Below, one piece after another: positions 1 through 6,551 of a stretch of 13,350 nt of DNA (positions are counted from its first letter, which is position 1; every line of letters begins with the position of its first letter). The notes under the pieces are model-generated. The model ran no database searches and was not told the DNA's origin. It saw only the letters and a program-made list of their open reading frames with translations. Both the position numbers and the translations under genes were made by a program. The DNA is from Armatimonadota bacterium. GTDB taxonomy: Bacteria > Armatimonadota > Armatimonadia > Armatimonadales > Armatimonadaceae. Location of the stretch: the NCBI GenBank assembly GCA_030833025.1, contig JAURHZ010000037.1, positions 1-13,350 of the forward strand. Direction: 5' to 3'.

Positions 1-2733
1 GGCTGGGACTTTACGTACACCAGCCCAGGCACATTGCGTGGCAATGGAGATAACAACCCTGCGGATGGTCATGGACACGGTACTCATGTCTCTGGAATCA
101 TCGCCGCACAGGGAAACAACGCAATTGGCGTCACGGGTATCTGCTGGGATGCAGCAATTGTTCCGCTTAAGGTCGCTGGGGATGATGGTAGTGGTTTCAC
201 AAGCTGGATGATTGCTGCACTCGAATATTGCGTACGAAATGGAATATCTATCGCTAATGCATCCATTGGTGGCGCAAATTACAGTGGCTTCTGTAAAGCT
301 GCAATCGATGCCGCCGGTGTTCAGGGAAATGTTCTCCTAATGGCAGCCGCAGGAAACAACGGCACCGATAATGACGCCACCCCGTTTTATCCAGCATCCT
401 ACGATGTCCCAAATATCGTTTCTGTTGCTAGTACGACATCGACTGGTGCTCTCTCATCCTTTTCAAATCGTGGCCTTCTTACCGTTGATATCGCCGCTCC
501 TGGATCATCGATTACATCCACCTATCCGCAAGCAAAAGCGGCAAGCGGCTATACAACACTTTCTGGGACATCGATGGCAACGCCGATGGTGACTGCGGTT
601 GCAGCTCTGTTCCATGAAAATCGTCCAGAGTGGAGCTTTGCGGAAATAAAGTCTGCATTGCTTGCATCCGTGACGCCCATCGGTGGTCTCTCGGGCAAAG
701 TGGCATCCGGCGGATTAGTGAATGCGTATCAGGCGATGGTGTTGTCGAATGCAGTCGAGCTGGTGGGCGTACGACTGAGCAAAGTTATCCTCCGGGGCGG
801 TGATTCGATAACAGCTGAAATTACCCTTGACCGAATTTCGGCTGCTGGTGGGGTGGTAGTTGAGCTCTCATCCAGTAATCCCGCGGTGCGGTTTCCGGGC
901 AGTGTGCAAATCCCTGGGGGGATGTCAACGGTTTCGGTGACGGGGTTGGCTGCCGCGGTTGGGTCAACGACACGCGGCGATGTAAGTGCAACGGTACAGG
1001 GTCAGACGCTTGCGGTTCCAGTTACGGTCAAGCCTCCGATGTTAGCTGGTGTGAGGCTAGGCCTGACAACGATCGCTCCTGGTGGTGTTACGAAGGGTGT
1101 TGTTTCTCTTGAGCAACCAGCTGGTGATGCCGGGTTAGATGTCATCCTCGCATCAAATATTGCAGGGATTGTCGTTCCATCAAGCGTACACATCGATGCC
1201 GGTAAGACGGATGCTGAATTTAGTATTACTGTTGATGCAATGTGCATAGCCGGTGGATATCAGATCAAGGCATCCACAGATACGGATTGCGTTTGCGTCG
1301 ATCTATCCGTCCTTGCTACTAAGCTAAAGAGTGTTGCGTTTACGCCGACTGTTGTTGTCTCTGGGCAAGAGATGTCGCTTCAGCTAACACTTAGTGCTCC
1401 TGCACCGACTGGTGGCTTGTTGGTTGGACTAGCTGCGAACGATACCCGCTTGTCTGTCCCGTCGTCTGTTGTGATTGCCGCGGGTGCGACACAGGTGGAT
1501 GTACGTATAGCGGCACCTGTGGTGCTGAGCAATACAGCAATCGCGGTCACTGCAGATTTCTATGGGACCACGGGTGGGGCAGCGGTGTTGGTTGTTCCAA
1601 CGACACTTTCGGCCTTGGAACCAGAATTCAATGATCTTGCCGCTCGGGCGACGACGCCTGTCTTAGTTCGCTTGACGGGACCTGCAGGGCCTGGTGGGGT
1701 TGATGTTCACTTGTCGGAAACAACTGGAACCCTTTCGTTTCCGACGGTGATTCACATTGTCGAGGGGCAGGCATCAGGAGTCGTTTTAGTTAGCGCTGCC
1801 AATGTAAGTGTGCGAACAGGTGTGTTGCTCCGGGCTTCGGATGGTCTTTCAGAGCTGACGGTTCCGCTTACGGTTTCGCCAGTCGATGTTGCATTGCTGT
1901 CGCTTGGTGTTACTACGCTTACCGGTGGTGGATCGGCAACTGGGATGATTACTCTTGGGGCTCCTGCGCCTGGCTCGGGAGTGGACATCCAGCTCAGCAG
2001 CAGTCAGAGCATCGTGAATGTGCCAGCTGTAGTCCATATTCCCAGTGGTGCGACAAGTGCGACCTTTACGATCGGCTCTCGTCCCGTTCGGGATAGAGTC
2101 ATCGTGAGTGTTACTGCGACCGCAGGCGCATTGGCAAAGTCAAAATCGCTTACGGTGAATCCGCCAGCCTTGGTATCGGTCAAAGTACAGCAGACATCGA
2201 TGACGGGTGGTGTGGCGCAGCAAGGGACCGTGTTATTGACGGGAGCGGCACCGGCTGGTGGGTTGTTGGTTCCTTTATCCACGACAAACCCTGCAGTACA
2301 GGTACCATCTGTCGTTGAGATACCAGAAGGTGCAACAACTGCCATCTTTACAATCAGGTCGGTGCCGGTAGCCATTCGGTCAGCGGGATTAGTGGTTGCT
2401 CAGGTGGGAGCGCTTAAGAAATCGACGAGTGTGAGTGTAGTTCCACCGGTGGAAAGTGCCATCACGGCGAGTCGCTCGACGGTTGTGGGCGGTGATGCCG
2501 TTGATGTAACGGTTACGATCACGGGTGCCGCCTCGGCAGGTGGGACAGCTGTGCTGTTGACATCAGGGAATGTTGCCGTGAAAGTCCCTGCCAGCGTGAC
2601 TGTGCCTGCAGGAAAAACATCGATTGTGTTCACCGCAAGCTCACTGGGCGTGAGCAAATCGGTGTCTGCGAAGATAAGTGGAAAGGTCGGGTTGACGAGT
2701 AAATCGACCTATGTAAGTGTGACCCCACGGTGA
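1..2733 (+). CDS. S8 (subtilisin-family) serine peptidase with seven C-terminal beta repeats, 5' partial
   Basis: The reading frame is open from base 1 (codons reading GWDFTYTSPG), so the gene starts left of the window and the TTG at 34 is not its start. The window holds 910 codons and a TGA stop. S8 peptidases use an Asp-His-Ser triad. The His is seen in HGTHVSG (codon 76-78), the oxyanion Asn in AAGNNG (355-357) and the Ser in GTSMATP (571-573). The Asp motif must lie upstream. The catalytic domain ends near base 750. The rest, 754-2730, is seven repeats of 93-95 residues. No C-terminal membrane anchor, PEP-CTERM or LPXTG-like signal follows; the protein ends SVTPR. It is probably a secreted protease (family knowledge; the signal peptide is outside the window). 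The next gene is convergent, so no operon partner is visible downstream. Confidence 0.93.
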   Translation, partial: GWDFTYTSPGTLRGNGDNNPADGHGHGTHVSGIIAAQGNNAIGVTGICWDAAIVPLKVAGDDGSGFTSWMIAALEYCVRNGISIANASIGGANYSGFCKAAIDAAGVQGNVLLMAAAGNNGTDNDATPFYPASYDVPNIVSVASTTSTGALSSFSNRGLLTVDIAAPGSSITSTYPQAKAASGYTTLSGTSMATPMVTAVAALFHENRPEWSFAEIKSALLASVTPIGGLSGKVASGGLVNAYQAMVLSNAVELVGVRLSKVILRGGDSITAEITLDRISAAGGVVVELSSSNPAVRFPGSVQIPGGMSTVSVTGLAAAVGSTTRGDVSATVQGQTLAVPVTVKPPMLAGVRLGLTTIAPGGVTKGVVSLEQPAGDAGLDVILASNIAGIVVPSSVHIDAGKTDAEFSITVDAMCIAGGYQIKASTDTDCVCVDLSVLATKLKSVAFTPTVVVSGQEMSLQLTLSAPAPTGGLLVGLAANDTRLSVPSSVVIAAGATQVDVRIAAPVVLSNTAIAVTADFYGTTGGAAVLVVPTTLSALEPEFNDLAARATTPVLVRLTGPAGPGGVDVHLSETTGTLSFPTVIHIVEGQASGVVLVSAANVSVRTGVLLRASDGLSELTVPLTVSPVDVALLSLGVTTLTGGGSATGMITLGAPAPGSGVDIQLSSSQSIVNVPAVVHIPSGATSATFTIGSRPVRDRVIVSVTATAGALAKSKSLTVNPPALVSVKVQQTSMTGGVAQQGTVLLTGAAPAGGLLVPLSTTNPAVQVPSVVEIPEGATTAIFTIRSVPVAIRSAGLVVAQVGALKKSTSVSVVPPVESAITASRSTVVGGDAVDVTVTITGAASAGGTAVLLTSGNVAVKVPASVTVPAGKTSIVFTASSLGVSKSVSAKISGKVGLTSKSTYVSVTPR
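754..2730 (+). repeat. Seven tandem ~94-residue beta-sandwich-like protein repeats
   Basis: Repeats start near 754, 1039, 1318, 1600, 1882, 2167 and 2449 and are 279-285 bp each. The shared pattern is a first strand, a GG turn, a second strand ending in a short Ala/Pro/Gly turn with GG, a strand of type VxLSS, then VPxxVxIPxGxTxAxFxI, and a closing strand before a Pro. This looks like an Ig-like extracellular spacer or adhesion domain. Copies have diverged strongly at DNA level, so they are old. Repeat 2 alone contains a cluster of Cys residues (DAMC, DTDCVC). Confidence 0.85.
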
Positions 2734-2760
2734 CGGATTCCTACTGAATCTACAGGAAAC

Positions 2761-2789
2761 CAGGCGCGATTTTTCGCATACATCGCCTG
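2761..2789 (+). terminator. Hairpin after the S8 peptidase gene
   Basis: CAGGCG-C-GAT pairs with ATCGCCTG: nine base pairs with one bulged C and an 11-nt loop, starting 27 nt after the stop. No T-run follows, so it may be a weak or Rho-assisted terminator or only an RNA 3' end stabiliser. Confidence 0.35.
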
Positions 2790-2856
2790 CGGAAAAACTA
2801 TTGGTGTCGCGCCTACCTATGTGGTGTTTGGGAGGTTAGTGCTAGTAAGAAACCAG

Positions 2857-2902
2857 TGCCCACCGGCTTGCGCCTGCTTTCAGGCATCCTAACGAGTGGG
2901 CA
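2857..2902. terminator. Nested hairpin between convergent genes
   Basis: Outer arms TGCCCAC (2857-2863) and GTGGGCA (2896-2902) are perfect complements. Inside lies a tight GCCTG-CTTT-CAGGC hairpin (2872-2885). It sits between the 3' ends of the S8 peptidase gene (plus) and the HTH gene (minus, stop at 2920), where a bidirectional transcription stop is expected. It lacks a T-run on either strand, so its role is inferred from position. Confidence 0.35.
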
Positions 2903-2919
2903 TGGATGACGGAGCGATG

Positions 2920-3183
2920 TTATTCGCTGGATGTTCCATCGTCTTGGAGAGCGGTGTAACCATCCGCTTCAAGTGCGATGAAAAATGCGCTCAGCTCGAT
3001 ACCAAGTCCGCGGCAGATTCTGCGGCAGATATCGATCGTTGGTGAGCGGCGTCCGAGCTCAACATCAGTCATGTAGGTACGGTTGATTCCGCAGTGGTAA
3101 GCAAATTCTTCCTGCGCAAACCCCTTCTCTTGGCGAAGGCGTCGAACCGTAATGCCGAACTGTACGGATAATGGTTTTAGCAT
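2920..3183 (-). CDS. Small XRE/Cro-CI-type helix-turn-helix DNA-binding protein
   Basis: The 87-residue product is essentially one HTH_3 (Cro/C1) domain with a short tail. Residues 14-20 (RRLRQEK) lead into the helix-turn-helix at about 23-42 (QEEFAYHCGINRTYMTDVE). This is followed by the family's usual LGRRSPTI and a helix ending GLGIELSAFF. Such proteins bind operators as dimers. No sensor or toxin domain is attached, so the ligand and targets are unknown. The ATG at 3183 has no clear Shine-Dalgarno. The gene lies 64 nt downstream of the Tic22-like gene on the same strand and could be co-transcribed with it. An alternative is an antitoxin-like regulator, but no toxin gene is adjacent. Confidence 0.85.
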   Translation of the reverse strand: MLKPLSVQFGITVRRLRQEKGFAQEEFAYHCGINRTYMTDVELGRRSPTIDICRRICRGLGIELSAFFIALEADGYTALQDDGTSSE

Positions 3184-3229
3184 AATTTTGTTCTATCGTA
3201 ATGCACGTAACAACGCACTAGGAAAGTGT

Positions 3230-3250
3230 AGTTGACTATTCAACTTTTTA
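3230..3250. other. Short inverted repeat between the Tic22-like and HTH genes
   Basis: AGTTGA-CTAT-TCAACT (3230-3245) is a perfect six-base-pair hairpin. Its T-run (3245-3249) lies on the plus-strand side, so it would terminate plus-strand read-through rather than the minus-strand genes. It overlaps the approach to the stop codon at 3248-3250. It could equally be an operator for the HTH protein; the sequence does not decide. Confidence 0.25.
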
Positions 3251-4126
3251 CGGCTGTTTCTTGTTTGGTTTCGCCGGCTTTGCTGGAGCCTTTGCCGGCA
3301 CCTTTAGAGGCTTTTTCACTGTACCCGCTGCGTTGACCTTACCTCCACCTGCTATCGGGGAAGATGACCCCTCTGAGCCAGGTGAAGGCTTTAAATTTTG
3401 CGATTCATTTGCGTTTTGTTTAGTTGCTGGCTGTGTCTTCAGGAAATCTAAAGACTCTGTTGGCGGTACAAGGGTGGTTTTTGCAATGCTTGGGTCTTTT
3501 ATCCTTGTAAGTGATCCGAGGAGCTGTTCAAGATCAACCACATCGGTTGCAATCTCGGTCAATAGTTCAGGCTTTGCAAACTTCCGCAGCACAGCATCCA
3601 GATCTTTCTTGCTAAGAAACATCGGAATGGCTTCCATCCCCTTTTGATTGATCGTCAACAGACCATTGTCTTTCTTATTCTTCGCGACAAACAGTGGCAC
3701 ACGTACGGTACGTCCCTCCTTAACCAATGGCTTTGCGGCATCCATTTCTGCTGGATCTGCAACAAACTGAATTAGAAACGGTGATGTCTCACTGGTTGCA
3801 AGCTTGTAAATATCCCAGAGAGACACAGGGTTGATTTTGAGCTTCGCCGCGAGCTCGGTATTTTTGGCCTTGATCTGTGCCAACGCTGCCGCTGCGGTTC
3901 CTGGAGACATAAAAATCGCCGTCACACCTTTAGTTGCATCTGGAACCTTACTCACAATAGGCTGTCCACCAGCATCGGTGAGTGAAAACACAGGTACCGC
4001 CTTTAGCAAGACCTCAATCTGTGCAGGCGTAAGTCCATCTGCGCCCTTGTTTGCATTCTCGCCGGTGGGAGGCTTCTGTTGTGTAACCGCGGGTGGTTGA
4101 ACGATGTTTAGTGTGGGATGCAGCAT
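3248..4126 (-). CDS. Tic22-like family protein, no signal peptide visible
   Basis: The 292-residue product shows the pattern I associate with the Tic22-like family. It has VPVFSLTDAGGQPI (44-57), a helix with MSPGTAAAALAQIK (73-86), INPVSLWDIYKL (98-109), FVADPAEMDAA (121-131), VPLFVAKN (143-150), GLLTINQKG then IPMFLSKKDLDAVL (167-180), and VVDLEQLLGSL (196-206). The family is best known from cyanobacteria and chloroplasts, where it acts in protein transport or envelope biogenesis. Those proteins are normally exported. Here no signal peptide is seen, and an in-frame TGA a few codons upstream rules out a simple N-terminal extension. Residues 216-292 are a low-complexity Pro/Ala/Lys/Ser tail ending in Lys-rich sequence. 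The start at 4126 is fixed by a GAGGAG ribosome-binding site. Family assignment is from memory of the pattern, so the function is uncertain. Confidence 0.65.
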   Translation of the reverse strand: MLHPTLNIVQPPAVTQQKPPTGENANKGADGLTPAQIEVLLKAVPVFSLTDAGGQPIVSKVPDATKGVTAIFMSPGTAAAALAQIKAKNTELAAKLKINPVSLWDIYKLATSETSPFLIQFVADPAEMDAAKPLVKEGRTVRVPLFVAKNKKDNGLLTINQKGMEAIPMFLSKKDLDAVLRKFAKPELLTEIATDVVDLEQLLGSLTRIKDPSIAKTTLVPPTESLDFLKTQPATKQNANESQNLKPSPGSEGSSSPIAGGGKVNAAGTVKKPLKVPAKAPAKPAKPNKKQP

Positions 4127-4133
4127 TTCTTTT

Positions 4134-4139
4134 CTCCTC
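4134..4139 (-). promoter_or_regulatory. Strong Shine-Dalgarno of the Tic22-like gene
   Basis: GAGGAG on the minus strand lies 7 nt before the ATG at 4126. This is the best ribosome-binding site among the minus-strand genes of the window and it decides the start. Confidence 0.85.
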
Positions 4140-4335
4140 AGTCAGGATAGGCAATCATCCCGTCCTTACCTTTTTGACGACCTTTACCCGTGTAGAGTTT
4201 TCTTATGGCCAAAACAAAAAGGCCGATCGTAGGTGTTGGTGCAGCCACAATGGGCAGCAATCATGTGACGCACCGGTCATGAAAACCATGACACTTACAT
4301 ACACTACGCATATCACCGTGCCATTATTACAAAAT

Positions 4336-4375
4336 CGTAAAAAATAACGGCAAAAGATTGAATTCTTTTGCCGTT
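4336..4375 (-). terminator. Rho-independent terminator of gatB
   Basis: A perfect 12-bp stem (4346-4357 with 4364-4375) with a 6-nt loop is followed on the minus strand by ATTTTTT (4345-4339). It begins about 32 nt beyond the gatB stop at 4407. On the plus strand the stem is followed by a weaker TTCTCATTT, so it is mainly a minus-strand terminator. The rest of the 4127-4406 gap holds no convincing gene. Confidence 0.85.
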
Positions 4376-4406
4376 TTCTCATTTATTTCACCGTCAAATT
4401 TGCAGC

Positions 4407-5852
4407 CTATGGTAACTCAGCGAGTGCATCCAGTAACAAGCGGTTCACATCATCCGGGCGGGCTTGCCCCTTCGCTTCCTTCATCACCTGTCCAACTAGG
4501 AAGCCCATGGCCTTCTCCTGACCACCCTTGATCTTTGCAACGACATCCGGGTTTGCAGCAATCGCACGTGTCACCATGTCCATCACGACGCTGGCATCCA
4601 TGACTTTGATGCCCTTCTCATCGATGAGTGTTTGGACAGTCTTACCTGTCGTGAACATTTCTTCGATGAGTTCTTTGGCAATCTTGCCCGTGATCGTTCC
4701 TGCGGTAATCGCATCGACGAGACCCCGGAGCAGCTCTGGAGTGATTTTCGATGCATATGGCGCGATATTTGCGGCATTTGACAAGCGGGCGACATCCCCG
4801 AGTATCCAGTTTGCAACCGCCTTGGCATCCTTTGCACCCGTTGCGGATGCTTCGAAGTAGTTCGCCAGTGTCTGGTCCTGAATCAGCTGAAGGGCATCCC
4901 CCTGCGACACACCGTAGTCGGCAATGAGACGCCGCTTCTTCGCAAGTGGGAGCTCTGGAAGGCTTGCAAGCGCCTCTGCAATCTCATCCTCAGTAAATTC
5001 AATCGGTATCAAATCCGGCTCTGGGAAGTAGCGATACTCCTGCTCACCTTCCTTCAAGCGCTGCAGAACCGTGACGCCCTTCTCGGCATCCCAGCCATAC
5101 GTCGCCTGCAACACCTGCTTGCCAGCCTCAAGCTCGGCCTCCTGGCGGCGTGCTTCATACTCAACGCCCAGCTGCACTGCACGGAAGGAGTTCAGGTTCT
5201 TAAGCTCCGTCTTGGTCCCGTATGCCTCTGCGCCTTCTTTACGGATGCTTGGATTCGGTTCCGCACGCAGTGACCCTTGTTCCATTTTGCCATCGGAGAC
5301 GCCAAGGTACAGCAACACGAGGCGCAGGTTCTCCGCGTACTGACGCGCTTCTTCACCACTGGCGATGTCCGGTGGGAATGCCGTCACAATTTCCATTAGT
5401 GGAACAGAGCTGCGGTTGTAGTCCACCACCGAATAGCCAAGGCCATCGGAGTGCAAAGACTTGCCCGTGTCTTCCTCAAGGTGAACGCGCGTGATATTGA
5501 TCCGCTTCAATTCGCCTTCAGGCGTCTCGATTTCGAGGTAGCCATCGATGCCAATCGGGGTTTGACCATACTGACTAATCTGATATCCCTTTGGTAAGTC
5601 AGGGTAGAAGTAGTTCTTACGATGGAAAATCGTCCGGCGGGAAATTGTGCAGCCTAGCGCAAGGGATGTGCGCAGTACATGCTTGACAGCTTCCTTATTA
5701 AAGACAGGAAGCGCCCCCGGGAGACCTAGGCAAACCGGACAGCAGCGCGTATTCGGCTCGCCGCCAAATGCATTCTCACATCCACAGAACATCTTGCTGT
5801 GGGTCAGCAGCTCTGCGTGGCACTCCATTCCAACACTGACGATGTATGACAT
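4407..5852 (-). CDS. gatB: Aspartyl/glutamyl-tRNA(Asn/Gln) amidotransferase subunit B
   Basis: GatB is the kinase and transferase subunit of GatCAB. This enzyme converts mischarged Glu-tRNA(Gln) or Asp-tRNA(Asn) to the correct aminoacyl-tRNA in the cytoplasm. The 481-residue length is normal. Landmarks are GMECHAEL (8-15), a Cys cluster C23, C25, C38, C41 within the PNTRCCPVCLGLPGALPV block, RKNYFYPDLPKGYQISQY (78-95), the family signature DYNRSSVPLMEI (144-155), GTKTELKNLNSFRAV (212-226) and YRYFPEPDL (273-281). A C-terminal helical tail-type domain ends GQARPDDVNRLLLDAL. The signature has Ser where I expect Gly (NRxGxPL), and RAEPNPSIR replaces the usual RCDANVSVR, so this is a divergent but intact GatB. 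No gatA or gatC is adjacent. It lies 54 nt after the redoxin gene and has no clear Shine-Dalgarno. Confidence 0.96.
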   Translation of the reverse strand: MSYIVSVGMECHAELLTHSKMFCGCENAFGGEPNTRCCPVCLGLPGALPVFNKEAVKHVLRTSLALGCTISRRTIFHRKNYFYPDLPKGYQISQYGQTPIGIDGYLEIETPEGELKRINITRVHLEEDTGKSLHSDGLGYSVVDYNRSSVPLMEIVTAFPPDIASGEEARQYAENLRLVLLYLGVSDGKMEQGSLRAEPNPSIRKEGAEAYGTKTELKNLNSFRAVQLGVEYEARRQEAELEAGKQVLQATYGWDAEKGVTVLQRLKEGEQEYRYFPEPDLIPIEFTEDEIAEALASLPELPLAKKRRLIADYGVSQGDALQLIQDQTLANYFEASATGAKDAKAVANWILGDVARLSNAANIAPYASKITPELLRGLVDAITAGTITGKIAKELIEEMFTTGKTVQTLIDEKGIKVMDASVVMDMVTRAIAANPDVVAKIKGGQEKAMGFLVGQVMKEAKGQARPDDVNRLLLDALAELP

Positions 5853-5858
5853 GCTCTG

Positions 5859-5867
5859 ATTTTAGCA
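5859..5867 (-). promoter_or_regulatory. Possible extended -10 promoter giving a leaderless gatB mRNA
   Basis: On the minus strand TGCTAAAAT (TGn plus TAAAAT) ends 6 nt before the ATG of gatB. Standard spacing would put transcription start on the A of that ATG. No -35 box is seen at 17 nt, and no Shine-Dalgarno precedes gatB. It is a weak call that explains the missing ribosome-binding site. Confidence 0.25.
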
Positions 5868-5906
5868 TGGAGGCCAGCCGACCTAGTTGTGATTTCCGCC
5901 GAATGA

Positions 5907-6485
5907 CTAACTCCCAGCGAGAGCCGCGAACTCTAGAAGCTCATCGGATGTCAAGTAATCACTCGCAAATGCATGCTGATGGCGGGTGGCAACCACTCCT
6001 GAACGCCGAATGGCAACGACACCTGGAAGCTGCTCGACATCGCCATCCGGCATACCTACCAGATGACCACCAAAAAACAGCTTTGCACCATCCACAATTG
6101 CTCTGGGAGAGATGGCATCGGATGCACGCATATGCCCATAGCCAAGTGCACGGTAAAGCGTATATTCAGGATCGCAGAGCACAGTGCACGTCAATGAGTA
6201 GCGTCCCATGAGACGAGTGCGAAGGTATTCAGCCTTGTGCGGCATCACGACAACAACCCGCGTCTTCTGCTCGAGCAGTGGCAGGAATGTGTGCAAGTCA
6301 GCCAACTGACCGCGGCAGAAAATGCAATTCCAGTGACGGATGAGAATCAGCAGAAGCCCGCGCTCAGAATAGTAATACGACAGGGGATGTTGTGTAGCTG
6401 TACCCATTCCCAGTAGGGCGATATCCGGGACCGGTGAACCAACTGCAATCGGTTGCAGATTATAGATTTCAGTATCGACAGCCAT
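5907..6485 (-). CDS. AhpC/TSA-like (peroxiredoxin-like, thioredoxin-fold) protein
   Basis: The 192-residue product has a thioredoxin-fold core. It shows GSPVPDIALLGM (16-27), a strand LLLILIRHW (44-52), a redox CIFC motif (C54, C57) followed by RGQLADLHTFLPLL, the strand VVVVMPH, then TVLCDPEYTLYRALGYG and a C-terminal VVAIRRSGVVATRHQHAFASDY. The RHWNCIFCRGQL block and the DPEYTLYRALG helix resemble the AhpC-TSA_2/PRXL2-type branch rather than classical AhpC. It is probably a thiol peroxidase or disulphide reductase in the cytoplasm; no signal peptide is present. GAAGG, 4 nt before the ATG at 6485, is an acceptable ribosome-binding site. It precedes gatB on the same strand and diverges from mutS. 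The substrate is unknown. Confidence 0.8.
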   Translation of the reverse strand: MAVDTEIYNLQPIAVGSPVPDIALLGMGTATQHPLSYYYSERGLLLILIRHWNCIFCRGQLADLHTFLPLLEQKTRVVVVMPHKAEYLRTRLMGRYSLTCTVLCDPEYTLYRALGYGHMRASDAISPRAIVDGAKLFFGGHLVGMPDGDVEQLPGVVAIRRSGVVATRHQHAFASDYLTSDELLEFAALAGS

Positions 6486-6551
6486 GGAGCCTTCCCGCTT
6501 CCCGCTGTGACAGTCTCGCAGACCATCGATGCGTACACTACACTACCTCAT
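6486..6551. promoter_or_regulatory. Divergent promoter region, redoxin gene / mutS
   Basis: The 66-nt gap must serve both directions. On the plus strand TACACT (6534-6539) is a candidate -10 for mutS, but no -35 at normal spacing and no Shine-Dalgarno before ATG 6552 are seen. Nothing convincing is visible for the minus strand. Assigned by position only. Confidence 0.4.

Noticed and set aside
4093..4347. Plus-strand frame of 84 codons overlapping the start of the Tic22-like gene
   Set aside because: No ribosome-binding site, no recognisable domain, and it runs antisense over the Tic22-like start and into the gatB terminator.
6453..6551. In-frame TTG start that would add 33 residues to MutS
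   Set aside because: It overlaps the start of the divergent redoxin gene, and MutS proteins begin close to the SPMLRQYMELK block that follows ATG 6552.
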